Made by a program: the position numbers and the translations under genes. From positions 1 through 64,000 of the forward strand of contig JAHBYW010000005.1 of assembly GCA_019635755.1 (NCBI GenBank): a DNA stretch of 64,000 nucleotides, read 5' to 3'. This document shows positions 34,224-44,391 of the stretch, piece by piece. The notes under the pieces were generated by a model. That model made no database searches, was not told where the DNA came from, and saw only the letters and a program-made list of their open reading frames with translations. This DNA is from Rhizobiaceae bacterium. GTDB lineage: Bacteria; Pseudomonadota; Alphaproteobacteria; Rhizobiales; Rhizobiaceae. The number at the start of each line of letters is the position of its first letter. The stretch's first letter is position 1.

Positions 34224-35600
34224 ATGCCCGTCGAATTCACCGCCGCGAAATCCCGCAAATCGAAGCCCGTGCGGCTGGTCGCCCGGGACGGGCTCGGCGC
34301 GGCGAAGCTGGAACCGGCGTGGCGTCGCTGGGCCGACGCCAACGGGTTCAGGGGCGAGGCCGGCCGGACCCTCGTCGTTCCGGACCAGGGCGGTGCCATC
34401 GCCGGCGCCCTGTTCGGGTTGGGCGAAGGCGAGGACGGCTTCGGCGCGCTGGCGCTCGGCGCGCTCGCTCGCGCTCTGCCCGAGGGCGACTGGCATCTCG
34501 CCGACGCGCCGTCCGATCCGACCGTTGCCGCGATCGGCCTGAAGCTCGGCGGCTACGCCTTCACCCGCTACGGCAAGAAGCCGGGGCGAAAGCTCGCCTT
34601 TGCGCTGCCCGCGGGCGCGGACGGCGCGCGCGTCTCGCGCGTCGCCGACGGCGTCTTCCTCGCCCGCGACATGGTCAACACGCCGACCAACGACATGGGC
34701 CCCGCGGATATCGAGGCGGCGGTGCGCGCGCTGGCGAAGGCGCACAAGGCGCAGGTCTCCGTCGTCGCTGGCGATGCGCTGCTGGAGCGCAACTTCCCGA
34801 TGATCCACGCCGTCGGCCGCGCCTCGGTCGAGGCGCCGCGCCTGATCGACATGGTCTGGGGTCGCAAGGACGCGCCCAAGGTCACGCTGGTCGGCAAGGG
34901 TGTCTGCTTCGACACCGGCGGCCTCGACATCAAGCCGTCTTCCAGCATGCTTCTCATGAAGAAGGACATGGGAGGCGCGGCCAACGTTCTGGGGCTCGCC
35001 AGCATGATCATGGCGGCGAAGCTTCCCGTCCGGCTGCGTGTCCTCGTCCCGGCCGTCGAGAACGCCATCGCCGGCAATGCCTTCCGCCCCGGCGACGTGT
35101 TGCGAAGCCGCAAGGGCATCACGGTCGAGATCGGCAATACCGACGCCGAGGGCCGGCTGATCCTCGCCGACGCGCTGGCGCTGGCCGACGAGGAGAAGCC
35201 CGCCCTGCTGGTCGACATGGCCACCCTGACCGGCGCGGCCCGCGTCGCGCTGGGCCCCGATCTGCCGCCGTTCTATACGCATGACGACGCGCTCGCCTCG
35301 GAGCTCGCCGCCGCGGCCATCGCCGCAGCCGATCCGCTCTGGCGCATGCCGCTCTGGAAACCCTACGAGTCCAAGCTCTCGTCCAAGGTTGCCGACGTCA
35401 ACAATGTCACGACCGACGGCTTCGCCGGCTCGGTGACGGCCGCGCTCTTCCTGTCGCGCTTCGTCGAAGAGACGCGCTCCTGGGTCCATCTCGACATCTT
35501 CGCCTGGAGCCCCGGCGACCGGCCGCACTGCCCGACAGGCGGCGAGGCGCAGGGCATCCGGGCGCTGGAGCACCTGCTCGTGACGCGCTATGGCGGCTGA
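34224..35600 (+). CDS. M17 family leucyl aminopeptidase
   Basis: A 458-residue dinuclear-metal aminopeptidase (leucyl aminopeptidase/PepB family). The signature NTDAEGRL is present. Metal and catalytic residues are in VGKGVCFDTGGLDIKPS (Lys, Asp), MKKDMGGAAN (catalytic Lys, Asp) and NTDAEGRLILAD (Asp, Glu, Arg). The N-terminal domain is short and divergent, as in the second rhizobial M17 paralogue. The ATG at 34224 has GGAAGG 5 bases before it; an earlier in-frame start at 34182 lacks one. It releases N-terminal amino acids in the cytoplasm. Confidence 0.93.
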   Translation: MPVEFTAAKSRKSKPVRLVARDGLGAAKLEPAWRRWADANGFRGEAGRTLVVPDQGGAIAGALFGLGEGEDGFGALALGALARALPEGDWHLADAPSDPTVAAIGLKLGGYAFTRYGKKPGRKLAFALPAGADGARVSRVADGVFLARDMVNTPTNDMGPADIEAAVRALAKAHKAQVSVVAGDALLERNFPMIHAVGRASVEAPRLIDMVWGRKDAPKVTLVGKGVCFDTGGLDIKPSSSMLLMKKDMGGAANVLGLASMIMAAKLPVRLRVLVPAVENAIAGNAFRPGDVLRSRKGITVEIGNTDAEGRLILADALALADEEKPALLVDMATLTGAARVALGPDLPPFYTHDDALASELAAAAIAAADPLWRMPLWKPYESKLSSKVADVNNVTTDGFAGSVTAALFLSRFVEETRSWVHLDIFAWSPGDRPHCPTGGEAQGIRALEHLLVTRYGG

Positions 35601-35671
35601 TTCCTTGCCATTTCGCGGCTTTCGGTCTTGAATGAAACGGAACCGAAACAAGTTCCGGAGATGCTCCGGCG

Positions 35672-36022
35672 ATGTCAGTCTCCCTCCGGCCGAGTCAGGC
35701 GCTGCGCCTCTGGCAGCAGCATGCGCTCGCCGAGGTGCGGGGAGGCCATCCTGATTTGACCATGCGACAGACGGCGATCCTCCTGACCATCTATCTCGAT
35801 CCGCCCCCGCACACCGTGCGCGGGCTGGCGGCGAAGCTGAACGTCACCAAGCCGGTGATCACCCGCGCGCTCGACACGATGGGCGCGATGAAGTTCGTGT
35901 CGCGCCACCGCGACGAGGCCGACGGGCGCAACGTGCTGGTCAAGCGCACCGTCGAGGGCGCGCTCTTCGTCGAGCGCTTCGGCGATTCCATCATCGCCAG
36001 GGCAGGGGAGTTGCCGCTGTGA
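35672..36022 (+). CDS. MarR-like winged-helix regulator
   Basis: A 116-residue winged-helix protein. The helix-turn-helix is VRGLAAKLNVTKPVITRALDTM and the wing RHRDEADGRNVLVKRT, both typical of MarR proteins, though the chain is shorter than usual and lacks the long C-terminal dimer helix. Its stop overlaps the GTG start of the NlpC/P60 gene, so the two are coupled. A TTCGGT/ACCGAA inverted repeat (35621-35647) lies just upstream. Confidence 0.83.
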   Translation: MSVSLRPSQALRLWQQHALAEVRGGHPDLTMRQTAILLTIYLDPPPHTVRGLAAKLNVTKPVITRALDTMGAMKFVSRHRDEADGRNVLVKRTVEGALFVERFGDSIIARAGELPL

Positions 36023-36873
36023 CCGTCCGCGACGCCAGGCTCCATGCCTTCCGCCCCGATCTTGCCGACGAGCGGCTGAAGGGGGACGTGCAGGCCGATC
36101 GCTACGTCCAGGGAACGCCGGCGCGCATCGCCGTCCCGGTGGCAGACATGCTCAAGGTGCCGCGCGCCGACGCCGGCCTCAACACGCAGCTGCTGTTGGG
36201 CGACGACGTGCGCGTCTTCGAGGATGCCGGCGGCTGGGCCTGGGTTCAGGCCGAGCGCGACGGCTATGTCGGCTATGTCGCGGCCGACGCAGTGCGCCCG
36301 CGCGGGGCCGCGCCGACCCATCTCGTCAGGGCGGGCCGCACCTTCCTCTATCCCGGCTCCGACCTGAAGCTGCCGCGCGCCGGCCAGCTGTCCATGGGGT
36401 CGCGCGTCACCGTCGCCTCGCATGCGCAGACGCGCGGCACGGACTACGCCGTCCTCGAGTCCGGCGAGGCGGTCATCGCCGCGCACCTCGTGCCGCTCGG
36501 CGCCGACGCGCCCGACTACGTCGCCGTCGCCGAGGAGCTCGCCGGCACGCCCTATCTCTGGGGCGGGTCGAGCGCCTTCGGCATAGACTGCTCGGGTCTC
36601 GTCCAGCTCTCGATGTCCATGGCCGGGCGGACCGTCCTGCGCGATTCCGACATGCAGGCCGCGACGGTCGGAGTCGAGCTTCCGCCGGAGCGTCCGGACC
36701 TTCGCCGCGGCGATCTCGTGTTCTGGAAGGGCCATGTCGCGATCATGACCGACCCGGCGACCATGATCCACGCCAACGGCCACACGATGGCGGTCACCCG
36801 CGAGGGGCTCGCCGACGCGATCGCACGCATAGGCTACCTCTACGGCCAGCCCACCGGCTACCGCCGGCCGTAA
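36019..36873 (+). CDS. NlpC/P60 family peptidoglycan peptidase with SH3 domains
   Basis: A 284-residue protein with two SH3-like modules (about 35-95 and 98-160) and a C-terminal NlpC/P60 cysteine peptidase domain. The catalytic Cys is in FGIDCSGLVQ, the His in WKGHVAIM and the polar third residue near MIHANG. This build matches gamma-D-glutamyl-diamino acid peptidases that cut muropeptides. No signal peptide is seen, so a role in recycling in the cytoplasm is possible. The GTG start at 36019 overlaps the MarR-like stop as GTGA, with AGGGGAG upstream. It ends 2 bases before the convergent dehydrogenase gene. Confidence 0.9.
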   Translation: MTVRDARLHAFRPDLADERLKGDVQADRYVQGTPARIAVPVADMLKVPRADAGLNTQLLLGDDVRVFEDAGGWAWVQAERDGYVGYVAADAVRPRGAAPTHLVRAGRTFLYPGSDLKLPRAGQLSMGSRVTVASHAQTRGTDYAVLESGEAVIAAHLVPLGADAPDYVAVAEELAGTPYLWGGSSAFGIDCSGLVQLSMSMAGRTVLRDSDMQAATVGVELPPERPDLRRGDLVFWKGHVAIMTDPATMIHANGHTMAVTREGLADAIARIGYLYGQPTGYRRP

Positions 36874-36875
36874 GC

Positions 36876-37829
36876 TCAATACTGCTGCTGACGATCGACT
36901 GTGTTCCTGAGCGGCTCGCCGCGCTCCAGCGCGTCCATCTGGTCGAGCATCGGCCCGACGAGATGCGCCGGGTCGGAGGTCGCCGCGGCATGGGGCGTGA
37001 TGAACACCTTCGGGTGGCCCCAGAGCGCGCTCGTCTCGGGCAGCGGCTCGGTCTCGAACACGTCGAGGCTGGCCTCCTTCAGCGTGCCGTCGTCCAGCGC
37101 CCGCAGGATGTCGTCGTCCTTCTGCAACTGCCCGCGGCCGGCATTGATCAGCACGGCGCCGCCCAGCCCGTTCCGCCTGCGCAGTTCCTTGAGCAGGCCG
37201 TAGTCCAGGATGCCGTGTGTCGCGGGGGTCAGCGGCAGCAGCACGACGAGGATGTCGGTCGCGTTCAGGAACGGGATCAGGTCGCGTTCGCCGCCGAACA
37301 CGGTCACGCCCTCCATCGGCTCGCCCCGGCGGCTCCAGCCGTTGACGTGGAAGCCCAGCGCCATCAGCGCCTTCGCCGCTGCCCGCCCGAGATTGCCGAG
37401 ACCCATGATGCCGACCGCGATGTCGCTTGCCGGGCGCTGCGGCGGTTCGTACCAGACCTTGCGCGCCTGCTGGTTGCGATAGAGAGCGCCCTGCCGGTGA
37501 TGATCCAGCACACGCCAGACCACGTATTCGGTCATGTATTGCGTGAGGTTCTCCGCCACCACGCGCACGATCGGGACGTTGGGCACGCCCGGGTCACGGA
37601 AGATGTGGTCGACGCCGGCACCGATCGAGAAGATCGCGCGCAGGTTTGGCAGGCTGGAGAGCAGGTTCGGCCGCTGCTTCCACACCACCGCATAGGTGAT
37701 CGACGGATCCGCCTCGCCATCCGGTTCGAGGGTCACGTCGCGGCGGGCCGCGATAAGCTCGTACCAGCGCTGCGGATGGTATCCGGTGAGGGCGAGCAGT
37801 ACCCGGCCCTTGTCGATCTGCGCGGCCAT
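36876..37829 (-). CDS. ghrA: Glyoxylate/hydroxypyruvate reductase A-like 2-hydroxyacid dehydrogenase
   Basis: A 317-residue D-2-hydroxyacid dehydrogenase of the GhrA branch: short N-terminal half with FSIGAGVDHIF, Rossmann motif VGIMGLGNLGRAAAKAL, catalytic Arg in LINAGRGQL, Glu in DVFETEPLP and His in TPHAAATSDP. The bulk of GhrA enzymes reduce glyoxylate and hydroxypyruvate with NADPH. The start at 37829 has AGGAG 6 bases upstream. It begins 8 bases after the yejF stop, so it may be the last gene of the yej operon. Confidence 0.9.
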   Translation of the reverse strand: MAAQIDKGRVLLALTGYHPQRWYELIAARRDVTLEPDGEADPSITYAVVWKQRPNLLSSLPNLRAIFSIGAGVDHIFRDPGVPNVPIVRVVAENLTQYMTEYVVWRVLDHHRQGALYRNQQARKVWYEPPQRPASDIAVGIMGLGNLGRAAAKALMALGFHVNGWSRRGEPMEGVTVFGGERDLIPFLNATDILVVLLPLTPATHGILDYGLLKELRRRNGLGGAVLINAGRGQLQKDDDILRALDDGTLKEASLDVFETEPLPETSALWGHPKVFITPHAAATSDPAHLVGPMLDQMDALERGEPLRNTVDRQQQY

Positions 37830-37837
37830 CTGCGCTC

Positions 37838-39462
<1,625 letters not shown>

Positions 39463-39466
<4 letters not shown>

Positions 39467-39852
39467 AGCGCGGCCTCGACGTCGGTCTTGCGGAAATCGT
39501 CGCCCTTGAAGAGAAGCGGCTCGCTCCTCGCTTTTGACAGCGCATAGGCGAAGCAGTCGCCGAGGTTAAGTTTGGCGGCGTGGTTGCCCTTGCCGTACTT
39601 CTGGTAGGCTTCGCGCGCAAGGCGAACCTGATAGATCGTCGGAGGTGTGACAGTGATCCGTGAGACCTCAATGATCTCGTCCAAGGCTGCAGCAGCCTCC
39701 CTGCCCTCTTTGTCCGCGCGGATCGCAGCCTCAACAAAGTTGATAGGCGAGATCAGTAGGTCCTCCAGTTCGTCGGCGATGACCCGGCTGAATTGATCGC
39801 CGTCTGGCTCGTCGAGAATGATGGCGAGGAGTGCCGAGGCATCGACGATCAT
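39463..39852 (-). CDS. vapC: VapC-type PIN-domain toxin RNase
   Basis: A 129-residue PIN-domain ribonuclease, the toxin of a type II toxin-antitoxin pair. The acidic metal ligands are in place: Asp4 in MIVDASALLA, Glu41 in INFVEAAIRA, Asp99 in NLGDCFAYALS and Asp near FKGDDFRKTDV. It overlaps vapB by 4 bases (ATGA) and yejF by 4 bases. Base composition over vapBC is visibly less GC-rich than in the flanking yej genes, consistent with transfer. Confidence 0.93.
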
Positions 39853-40097
39853 GCTGGCAGTCCGTTCTCGTCGTACAGATCGGAATGATCGCTTGTGACA
39901 CCCGGCGGAGCGGGAGGCAGCTTGGATACGATCTCCCGGATGCGATTGTAACGATACTCGCGTTCGGCGTGACGATGGACGCGCGCCAACTGGTCTTCCA
40001 GCGCCTTTTCGATTGCAGCCGTCATGCTGAGACCGGTTTCCCGGGCAAGCTGGCGGGCGAGTTCATGGACGCGCTCGCTCTTGATGTTGAGCCCCAC
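39849..40097 (-). CDS. vapB: VapB-type antitoxin (PSK/Rv0623-like)
   Basis: An 82-residue antitoxin. The N-terminal half GLNIKSERVHELARQLARETGLSM is the DNA-binding, dimerising part of the VapB/PSK transcription-factor family. The C-terminal tail (LPPAPPGVTSDHSDLYDENGLP) would thread into VapC and block it. The start is GTG at 40097 with AAGGAGG 5 bases before it; a longer frame reaching into the yejE end is not supported. It begins 50 bases after the yejE stop and overlaps vapC. Confidence 0.9.
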   Translation of the reverse strand: MGLNIKSERVHELARQLARETGLSMTAAIEKALEDQLARVHRHAEREYRYNRIREIVSKLPPAPPGVTSDHSDLYDENGLPA

Positions 40098-40147
40098 ATC
40101 GGCCTCCTTGGGTAGAAATCCAAGCGGAAATATACCCCACGACGCGT

Positions 40148-41299
40148 TCACCTGAAAGTCTTGCGCGGATCGAAGGCGTCGCGCGTCGCCTCACCGATGA
40201 AGATCAGCAGCGACAGCATCAGCGAGATCACGACGAAGCCGGAGATGCCGAGCCACGGGGCGTTCAGGTTGCGCTGGCCCTGCCGCAGTAGCTCTCCGAG
40301 CGACGCCGAGCCGGGTGGCAGGCCGAAGCCGAGAAAATCGAGCGAGGTCAGTGTCGTGATCGACCCGTTCAGGATGAAGGGCAGGAAGGTCAGCGTCGCC
40401 ACCATCGCGTTGGGCAGCAGGTGCCGGAACATGATGGTGCCGTTCGGCACGCCGAGCGCGCGGGCCGCGTTGACGTACTCGAAGTTGCGCGCGCGCAGGA
40501 ACTCCGCCCGAACGACCCCGACGAAGCCGACCCAGGAGAACAGCAGCATCAATCCGAGCAGGATCCAGAAGCCCGGCGGCAGCACGGCGGCGACGATCAG
40601 CAGCAGGTAGAGCACCGGGATCGACGACCAGATCTCGATGAAGCGCTGGAAGAGCAGGTCCACCATGCCGCCGAAATAGCCCTGCACCGCGCCCGCCGAT
40701 ACGCCGATGACCGCCGATGCGATGGTCAGGATCAGGCCGAACAGCACCGAGATGCGGAAGCCGTAGATGACGCGGGCCAGCACGTCGCGGCCCTGGTCGT
40801 CGGTGCCCAGCCAGTTCCAGTTGCCGAGCGTGCAGTTCGGATCGTCGACGCCGAGCGGATAGAGACCGCAGCGCTGCTCGACCGTATAGGACCAGGACGG
40901 CTTCGCCGGCGCAGCCTCGGGAATGTCGTTGTTGAGGGTCCGGTACGAATACCGGATCGGCGGCCACAGCAGCCAGCCGTTGGAGGCGATCTCGTCCTGG
41001 ATGAACGGGTCGCGATAGTCGGTGACTGCATAGAAGCCGCCGAACTTCTCCTCGGGATAGGAGACGACGACGGGGAACAGAATCTCGCCCTTGTACATGC
41101 CGATGAGCGGCCGGTCGTTGGCGATCAGTTCCGACCCCAGCGACATCACGAACAGGGCGAGGAAGATCCAGAGCGACCAGAAGCCGCGACGGTTCGCCTT
41201 GAAGTTCTGCCAGCGGCGCTGGTTGAGCGGCGACAGCCACGGCCGCGCCACGCGGTTGCGCACCTTCTCGACCTCGGCCTTGGCGATGATGTCGCTCAT
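40148..41299 (-). CDS. yejE: Peptide ABC transporter permease YejE
   Basis: A 383-residue inner-membrane permease of the DppC type with the extended N-terminal and periplasmic part typical of YejE. One membrane segment lies near residues 35-55, a long periplasmic loop with conserved Cys (QRCGLYPLGVDDPNC) follows, then about five membrane helices. The EAA loop, EYVNAARALGVPNGTIMFRHLLPN, docks onto YejF. The start at 41299 shares a base with the yejB stop (TGATG). Confidence 0.94.
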   Translation of the reverse strand: MSDIIAKAEVEKVRNRVARPWLSPLNQRRWQNFKANRRGFWSLWIFLALFVMSLGSELIANDRPLIGMYKGEILFPVVVSYPEEKFGGFYAVTDYRDPFIQDEIASNGWLLWPPIRYSYRTLNNDIPEAAPAKPSWSYTVEQRCGLYPLGVDDPNCTLGNWNWLGTDDQGRDVLARVIYGFRISVLFGLILTIASAVIGVSAGAVQGYFGGMVDLLFQRFIEIWSSIPVLYLLLIVAAVLPPGFWILLGLMLLFSWVGFVGVVRAEFLRARNFEYVNAARALGVPNGTIMFRHLLPNAMVATLTFLPFILNGSITTLTSLDFLGFGLPPGSASLGELLRQGQRNLNAPWLGISGFVVISLMLSLLIFIGEATRDAFDPRKTFR

Positions 41300-42396
41300 C
41301 AGACGTCCCGCCGGTCGAAGTCGATGCGCGGGTCGATCATCGTGTAGGTCAGGTCCGAAATCAGCGCCACGACGAGCCCGAGCAGGGAGAAGATGTAGAG
41401 GTTGGCGAACACGACCGGATAGTCGCGGTCGAGCACGGAGCGGAAGCCGAGCAGCCCCAGCCCGTCCAGAGAGAAGATGTTCTCGATCAGCAGCGATCCG
41501 GTGAAGAAGGCCGAGATGAAGGCGCCCGGAAAGCCGGCGATGACGATCAGCATCGCGTTCCGGAAGACGTGGCGATAGAGCACCTGCCGCTCCGTCAGGC
41601 CCTTCGCGCGCGCCGTGATGACGTACTGTTTGCGGATCTCGTCCAGGAACGAGTTCTTGGTCAGCAGCGTCGTCGTGGCGAAGGCCGACAGCACCATCGC
41701 CGTCAGCGGCAGCGTCAGGTGCCAGAAATAGTCGAGGATCTTGCCGCCGAGCGACAGCTGGTCCCAGTTCTCGGAGGTCAGCCCGCGCAGCGGGAACCAG
41801 TCGTAGAACGAGCCGCCGGCGAAGAACACCATCAGCAGGATGGCGAACAGGAAGCCGGGAATGGCGTAGCCGATGATGACGATGCCGCTCGTCCACACGT
41901 CGAAGGTCGAGCCGTCGCGCACCGCCTTGCGGATGCCGAGCGGGATGGAGATCAGGTAGGACAGCAGCGTGATCCACAGCCCCAGCGAGATCGACACCGG
42001 CATCTTCTCGAGGATCAGGTCGATCACCGAGATGTCGCGGAAGAAGCTCTCGCCGAAGTCGAAGCGCGCATAGTCCCACAGCATCTTGCCGAAGCGCTCG
42101 AGCGGCGGCCTGTCGAAGCCGAACTGCTTCTCGAGCTGCGCGATGAATTCGGGGTCGAGGCCCTGAGCGCCGCGATACTCGGACGAGCCGCTTTCCTCGC
42201 TGAACGTATTGCCGCCGGCGTCGCCGCCGCCGCCATCGATGCGGCTGGACGCGTCGCCGCCCTGGCCGGAGATGCGCGCGATGACCTGCTCGACCGGGCC
42301 GCCGGGCGCGAACTGGATCACCAGGAAGGAAATGGACATGATCCCGACGATGGTCGGGATCATCAGCAGCAGGCGGCGGAGGATGTAGGCTCCCAT
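41299..42396 (-). CDS. yejB: Peptide ABC transporter permease YejB
   Basis: A 365-residue permease of the DppB type. An N-terminal helix with [16 protein letters not shown] is followed by a periplasmic region with a Gly/Asp/Ser-rich insert (about 50-85, GGGGDAGG) usual in YejB, then further helices. The EAA loop is [25 protein letters not shown]. The ATG at 42396 is the family start; the 16 codons upstream in frame look random. A 120-base gap to yejA holds a small GGCGCC-AAT-GGCGCC hairpin (42437-42451). Confidence 0.94.
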   Translation of the reverse strand: MGAYILRRLLLMIPTIVGIMSISFLVIQFAPGGPVEQVIARISGQGGDASSRIDGGGGDAGGNTFSEESGSSEYRGAQGLDPEFIAQLEKQFGFDRPPLERFGKMLWDYARFDFGESFFRDISVIDLILEKMPVSISLGLWITLLSYLISIPLGIRKAVRDGSTFDVWTSGIVIIGYAIPGFLFAILLMVFFAGGSFYDWFPLRGLTSENWDQLSLGGKILDYFWHLTLPLTAMVLSAFATTTLLTKNSFLDEIRKQYVITARAKGLTERQVLYRHVFRNAMLIVIAGFPGAFISAFFTGSLLIENIFSLDGLGLLGFRSVLDRDYPVVFANLYIFSLLGLVVALISDLTYTMIDPRIDFDRRDV

Positions 42397-42516
42397 CAGG
42401 GCAAAGCCTCTAGCAGACCGAAGCTTGCCCTTGGCTGGCGCCAATGGCGCCGCTGCCGCGCATCAGCAAAGCTCTGAGCCATCCGCGCCCCCATCCGTGG
42501 ACCCCGCCGGCACCCG

Positions 42517-44391
42517 TCACGCCTTGCCAATCGCCTTCGCCTTTGCCGCGTCGAACCACCACATCGCCTCGACCGGGAAGCCGTAGTCCGGTTTGGGATC
42601 GACGAAGCCGAACATGTCCCAGAACGCCGCGCGATGCACGTCGGCAAAGTAGGTCGGTATCCATTCGAACCGCAGCCGCAGGATCCTGTCCAGTGCCCGC
42701 AGCGCCGTGATCAGTTCGGCGCGCGTCTCCGCCCGGCCGGCGGCGGCGATCATTGCGTCGATCGCCGCGCTCTCCGTGCCGGGATAGTTGCGGTTGCCGC
42801 GCAGGTTCGCCGAGCGCGAATGATAGAGGATCTCCAGGCCGCTGGCCGTCGGCGTCGCGCCGATAGACCACGCCAGCATGTTCAGGTCGAAGTCGAAATC
42901 GTTCTGCCGCTGCTCGTACTGGGTCGAGTCGACCAGCCGGATCGAGGCGTCGAGGCCGACCAGCTTCATGTTCTCCACCCACGGCGTGAACACGCGCACG
43001 AGGCCTTCGTCGTCGGCCAGGAATTCGACGCGAAGCGTTTGGCCGGCCTCGTTGGTCACCATGTTCCCGCTGCGGTTCCACCCCGCCGCCGCCAGAAGGT
43101 CGGAGGCCTGCGCGAGGAGCTTGCGGTCGCGGCCGGCCTCGTCTGCCTTCGGCTGCAGATAGGCCTCGTCGAACACCTCCGGCGGAAGCTCGCCGCGGAA
43201 CGGTTCCAGCAGCGCCAGCTCTTCGGGCGAGGGCAGGCCATCCGCCTTGAAGTCGGACTGCTCGAAGTTGGACTGCGAGCGCTCGTAGAGACCGTAGAAC
43301 AGCGTGCGGTTCGTCGCCTCGAAGTTGAAGCAGAGCGCGATCGCCTGGCGCACGCGTGCATCCTTGAACTGCGGGCGCCGCGTGTTGATGGCGACGGCCT
43401 GCATCTGCGGCGCCAGCTCGCGCGGAAACTCACGCTTGATCACCTTGCCCTGGGTGATGGCCGGGAAGTCGTAGCCGGTCGCCCAGACCCGCGAGGTGAA
43501 TTCCTGCCGGTAGTGGGTGTCGCCCTTCTTGAAGGCTTCGAACGCCGCCTGTCGGTCGAGGAAGAAGTCGATCCGGATGCGGTCGAAATTGTACATCCCG
43601 CGATTGACCGGCAGGTCGCGGCCCCAATAGTCCGCGACGCGGTCGAACTCGACGGTCTGCCCGGACACTGCGCGGCCGATCCTGTAGGGTCCGGAGCCGA
43701 GGGGCGGCGTCATCGTCGCCGCGTCGAACTCGTTCTCCGTGTAGTACGCCTTGGAGACGATCGGCATGATGACGATCGTCAGGATCGTCTGCGGCGACTG
43801 CTCGCCGTTGAACACCAACCTGACCGTCGCCGCGTCGACGGCCTCGGTGCGCGTCACGAAGCGCAGCGGCTCCGACAGGTTCGGATGCCCCTTCTCCCGG
43901 AACAGGTCGAAACTGAAGGCGACGTCCTCCGCCGTCAGCGGCGATCCGTCGTGGAACCGTGCTTCGCGCCGCAGCGCGAAGTCGAACGTGTTGCGGTCCT
44001 CTGAGATGGTCACGCTGCTCGCCAGCAGGCCGTAGACGGCGTCCGGCTCGTCCAGCGCATTCGTCATCAGCGAGTCGAAGCAGTACTCCGTCCGCGGCGG
44101 GGAATCGCCGCGCAGCACCAGCGAATTCAGCGTGTTGAAGGTCAGGAAGCTCTGGTTGAAGGTCGCGTTGGGCGGCTGGAAGTTCATCTGCCCGCCCTTC
44201 GGCGCGTCGGCGTTGAGATAGTCGAAATGCGCGAAGTCGGGGCCGTACTTCAACTCGCCGAACGCCGACAGTCCGTGCACGGGAACGCCGGATGGCGTCT
44301 CCGCGAAGGCGACGCGCGGCAGCAGCGGCAGGGCGAGCGCCGCGCCGCCCAGCGCGAGGACGTCGCGCCGTCGCGGGCCGCGCGCGCTCAC
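42517..44391 (-). CDS. yejA: YejA-like peptide-binding protein, Tat-type leader
   Basis: A 624-residue extracellular solute-binding protein family 5 member. The leader carries GPRRRDVLALGGAALALP, a twin-arginine pattern, cut near VAFAETP. The mature part has PHFDYLN-like HFDYLNADAPKGGQMNF, TAEDVAFSFDLF, PPLGSGPYRIG and the long two-lobed fold of dipeptide-binding proteins. It feeds peptides to YejBEF. The start is GTG at 44391, overlapping the stop of the second yejA as GTGA. It is about 30-40% similar by eye to its upstream paralogue, so the pair came from an old duplication. Confidence 0.92.
   Translation of the reverse strand: MSARGPRRRDVLALGGAALALPLLPRVAFAETPSGVPVHGLSAFGELKYGPDFAHFDYLNADAPKGGQMNFQPPNATFNQSFLTFNTLNSLVLRGDSPPRTEYCFDSLMTNALDEPDAVYGLLASSVTISEDRNTFDFALRREARFHDGSPLTAEDVAFSFDLFREKGHPNLSEPLRFVTRTEAVDAATVRLVFNGEQSPQTILTIVIMPIVSKAYYTENEFDAATMTPPLGSGPYRIGRAVSGQTVEFDRVADYWGRDLPVNRGMYNFDRIRIDFFLDRQAAFEAFKKGDTHYRQEFTSRVWATGYDFPAITQGKVIKREFPRELAPQMQAVAINTRRPQFKDARVRQAIALCFNFEATNRTLFYGLYERSQSNFEQSDFKADGLPSPEELALLEPFRGELPPEVFDEAYLQPKADEAGRDRKLLAQASDLLAAAGWNRSGNMVTNEAGQTLRVEFLADDEGLVRVFTPWVENMKLVGLDASIRLVDSTQYEQRQNDFDFDLNMLAWSIGATPTASGLEILYHSRSANLRGNRNYPGTESAAIDAMIAAAGRAETRAELITALRALDRILRLRFEWIPTYFADVHRAAFWDMFGFVDPKPDYGFPVEAMWWFDAAKAKAIGKA

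Noticed and set aside
35621-35647. TTCGGT/ACCGAA inverted repeat before the MarR-like gene as an operator
   Set aside because: Six-base arms with a 15-base spacer are weak evidence; kept only as a remark in the gene entry.
33171-35651. An 826-codon minus-strand frame over tadD and the aminopeptidase gene
   Set aside because: It covers the same DNA as the real TPR and M17 genes in another frame and has low-complexity composition with no recognisable domain.
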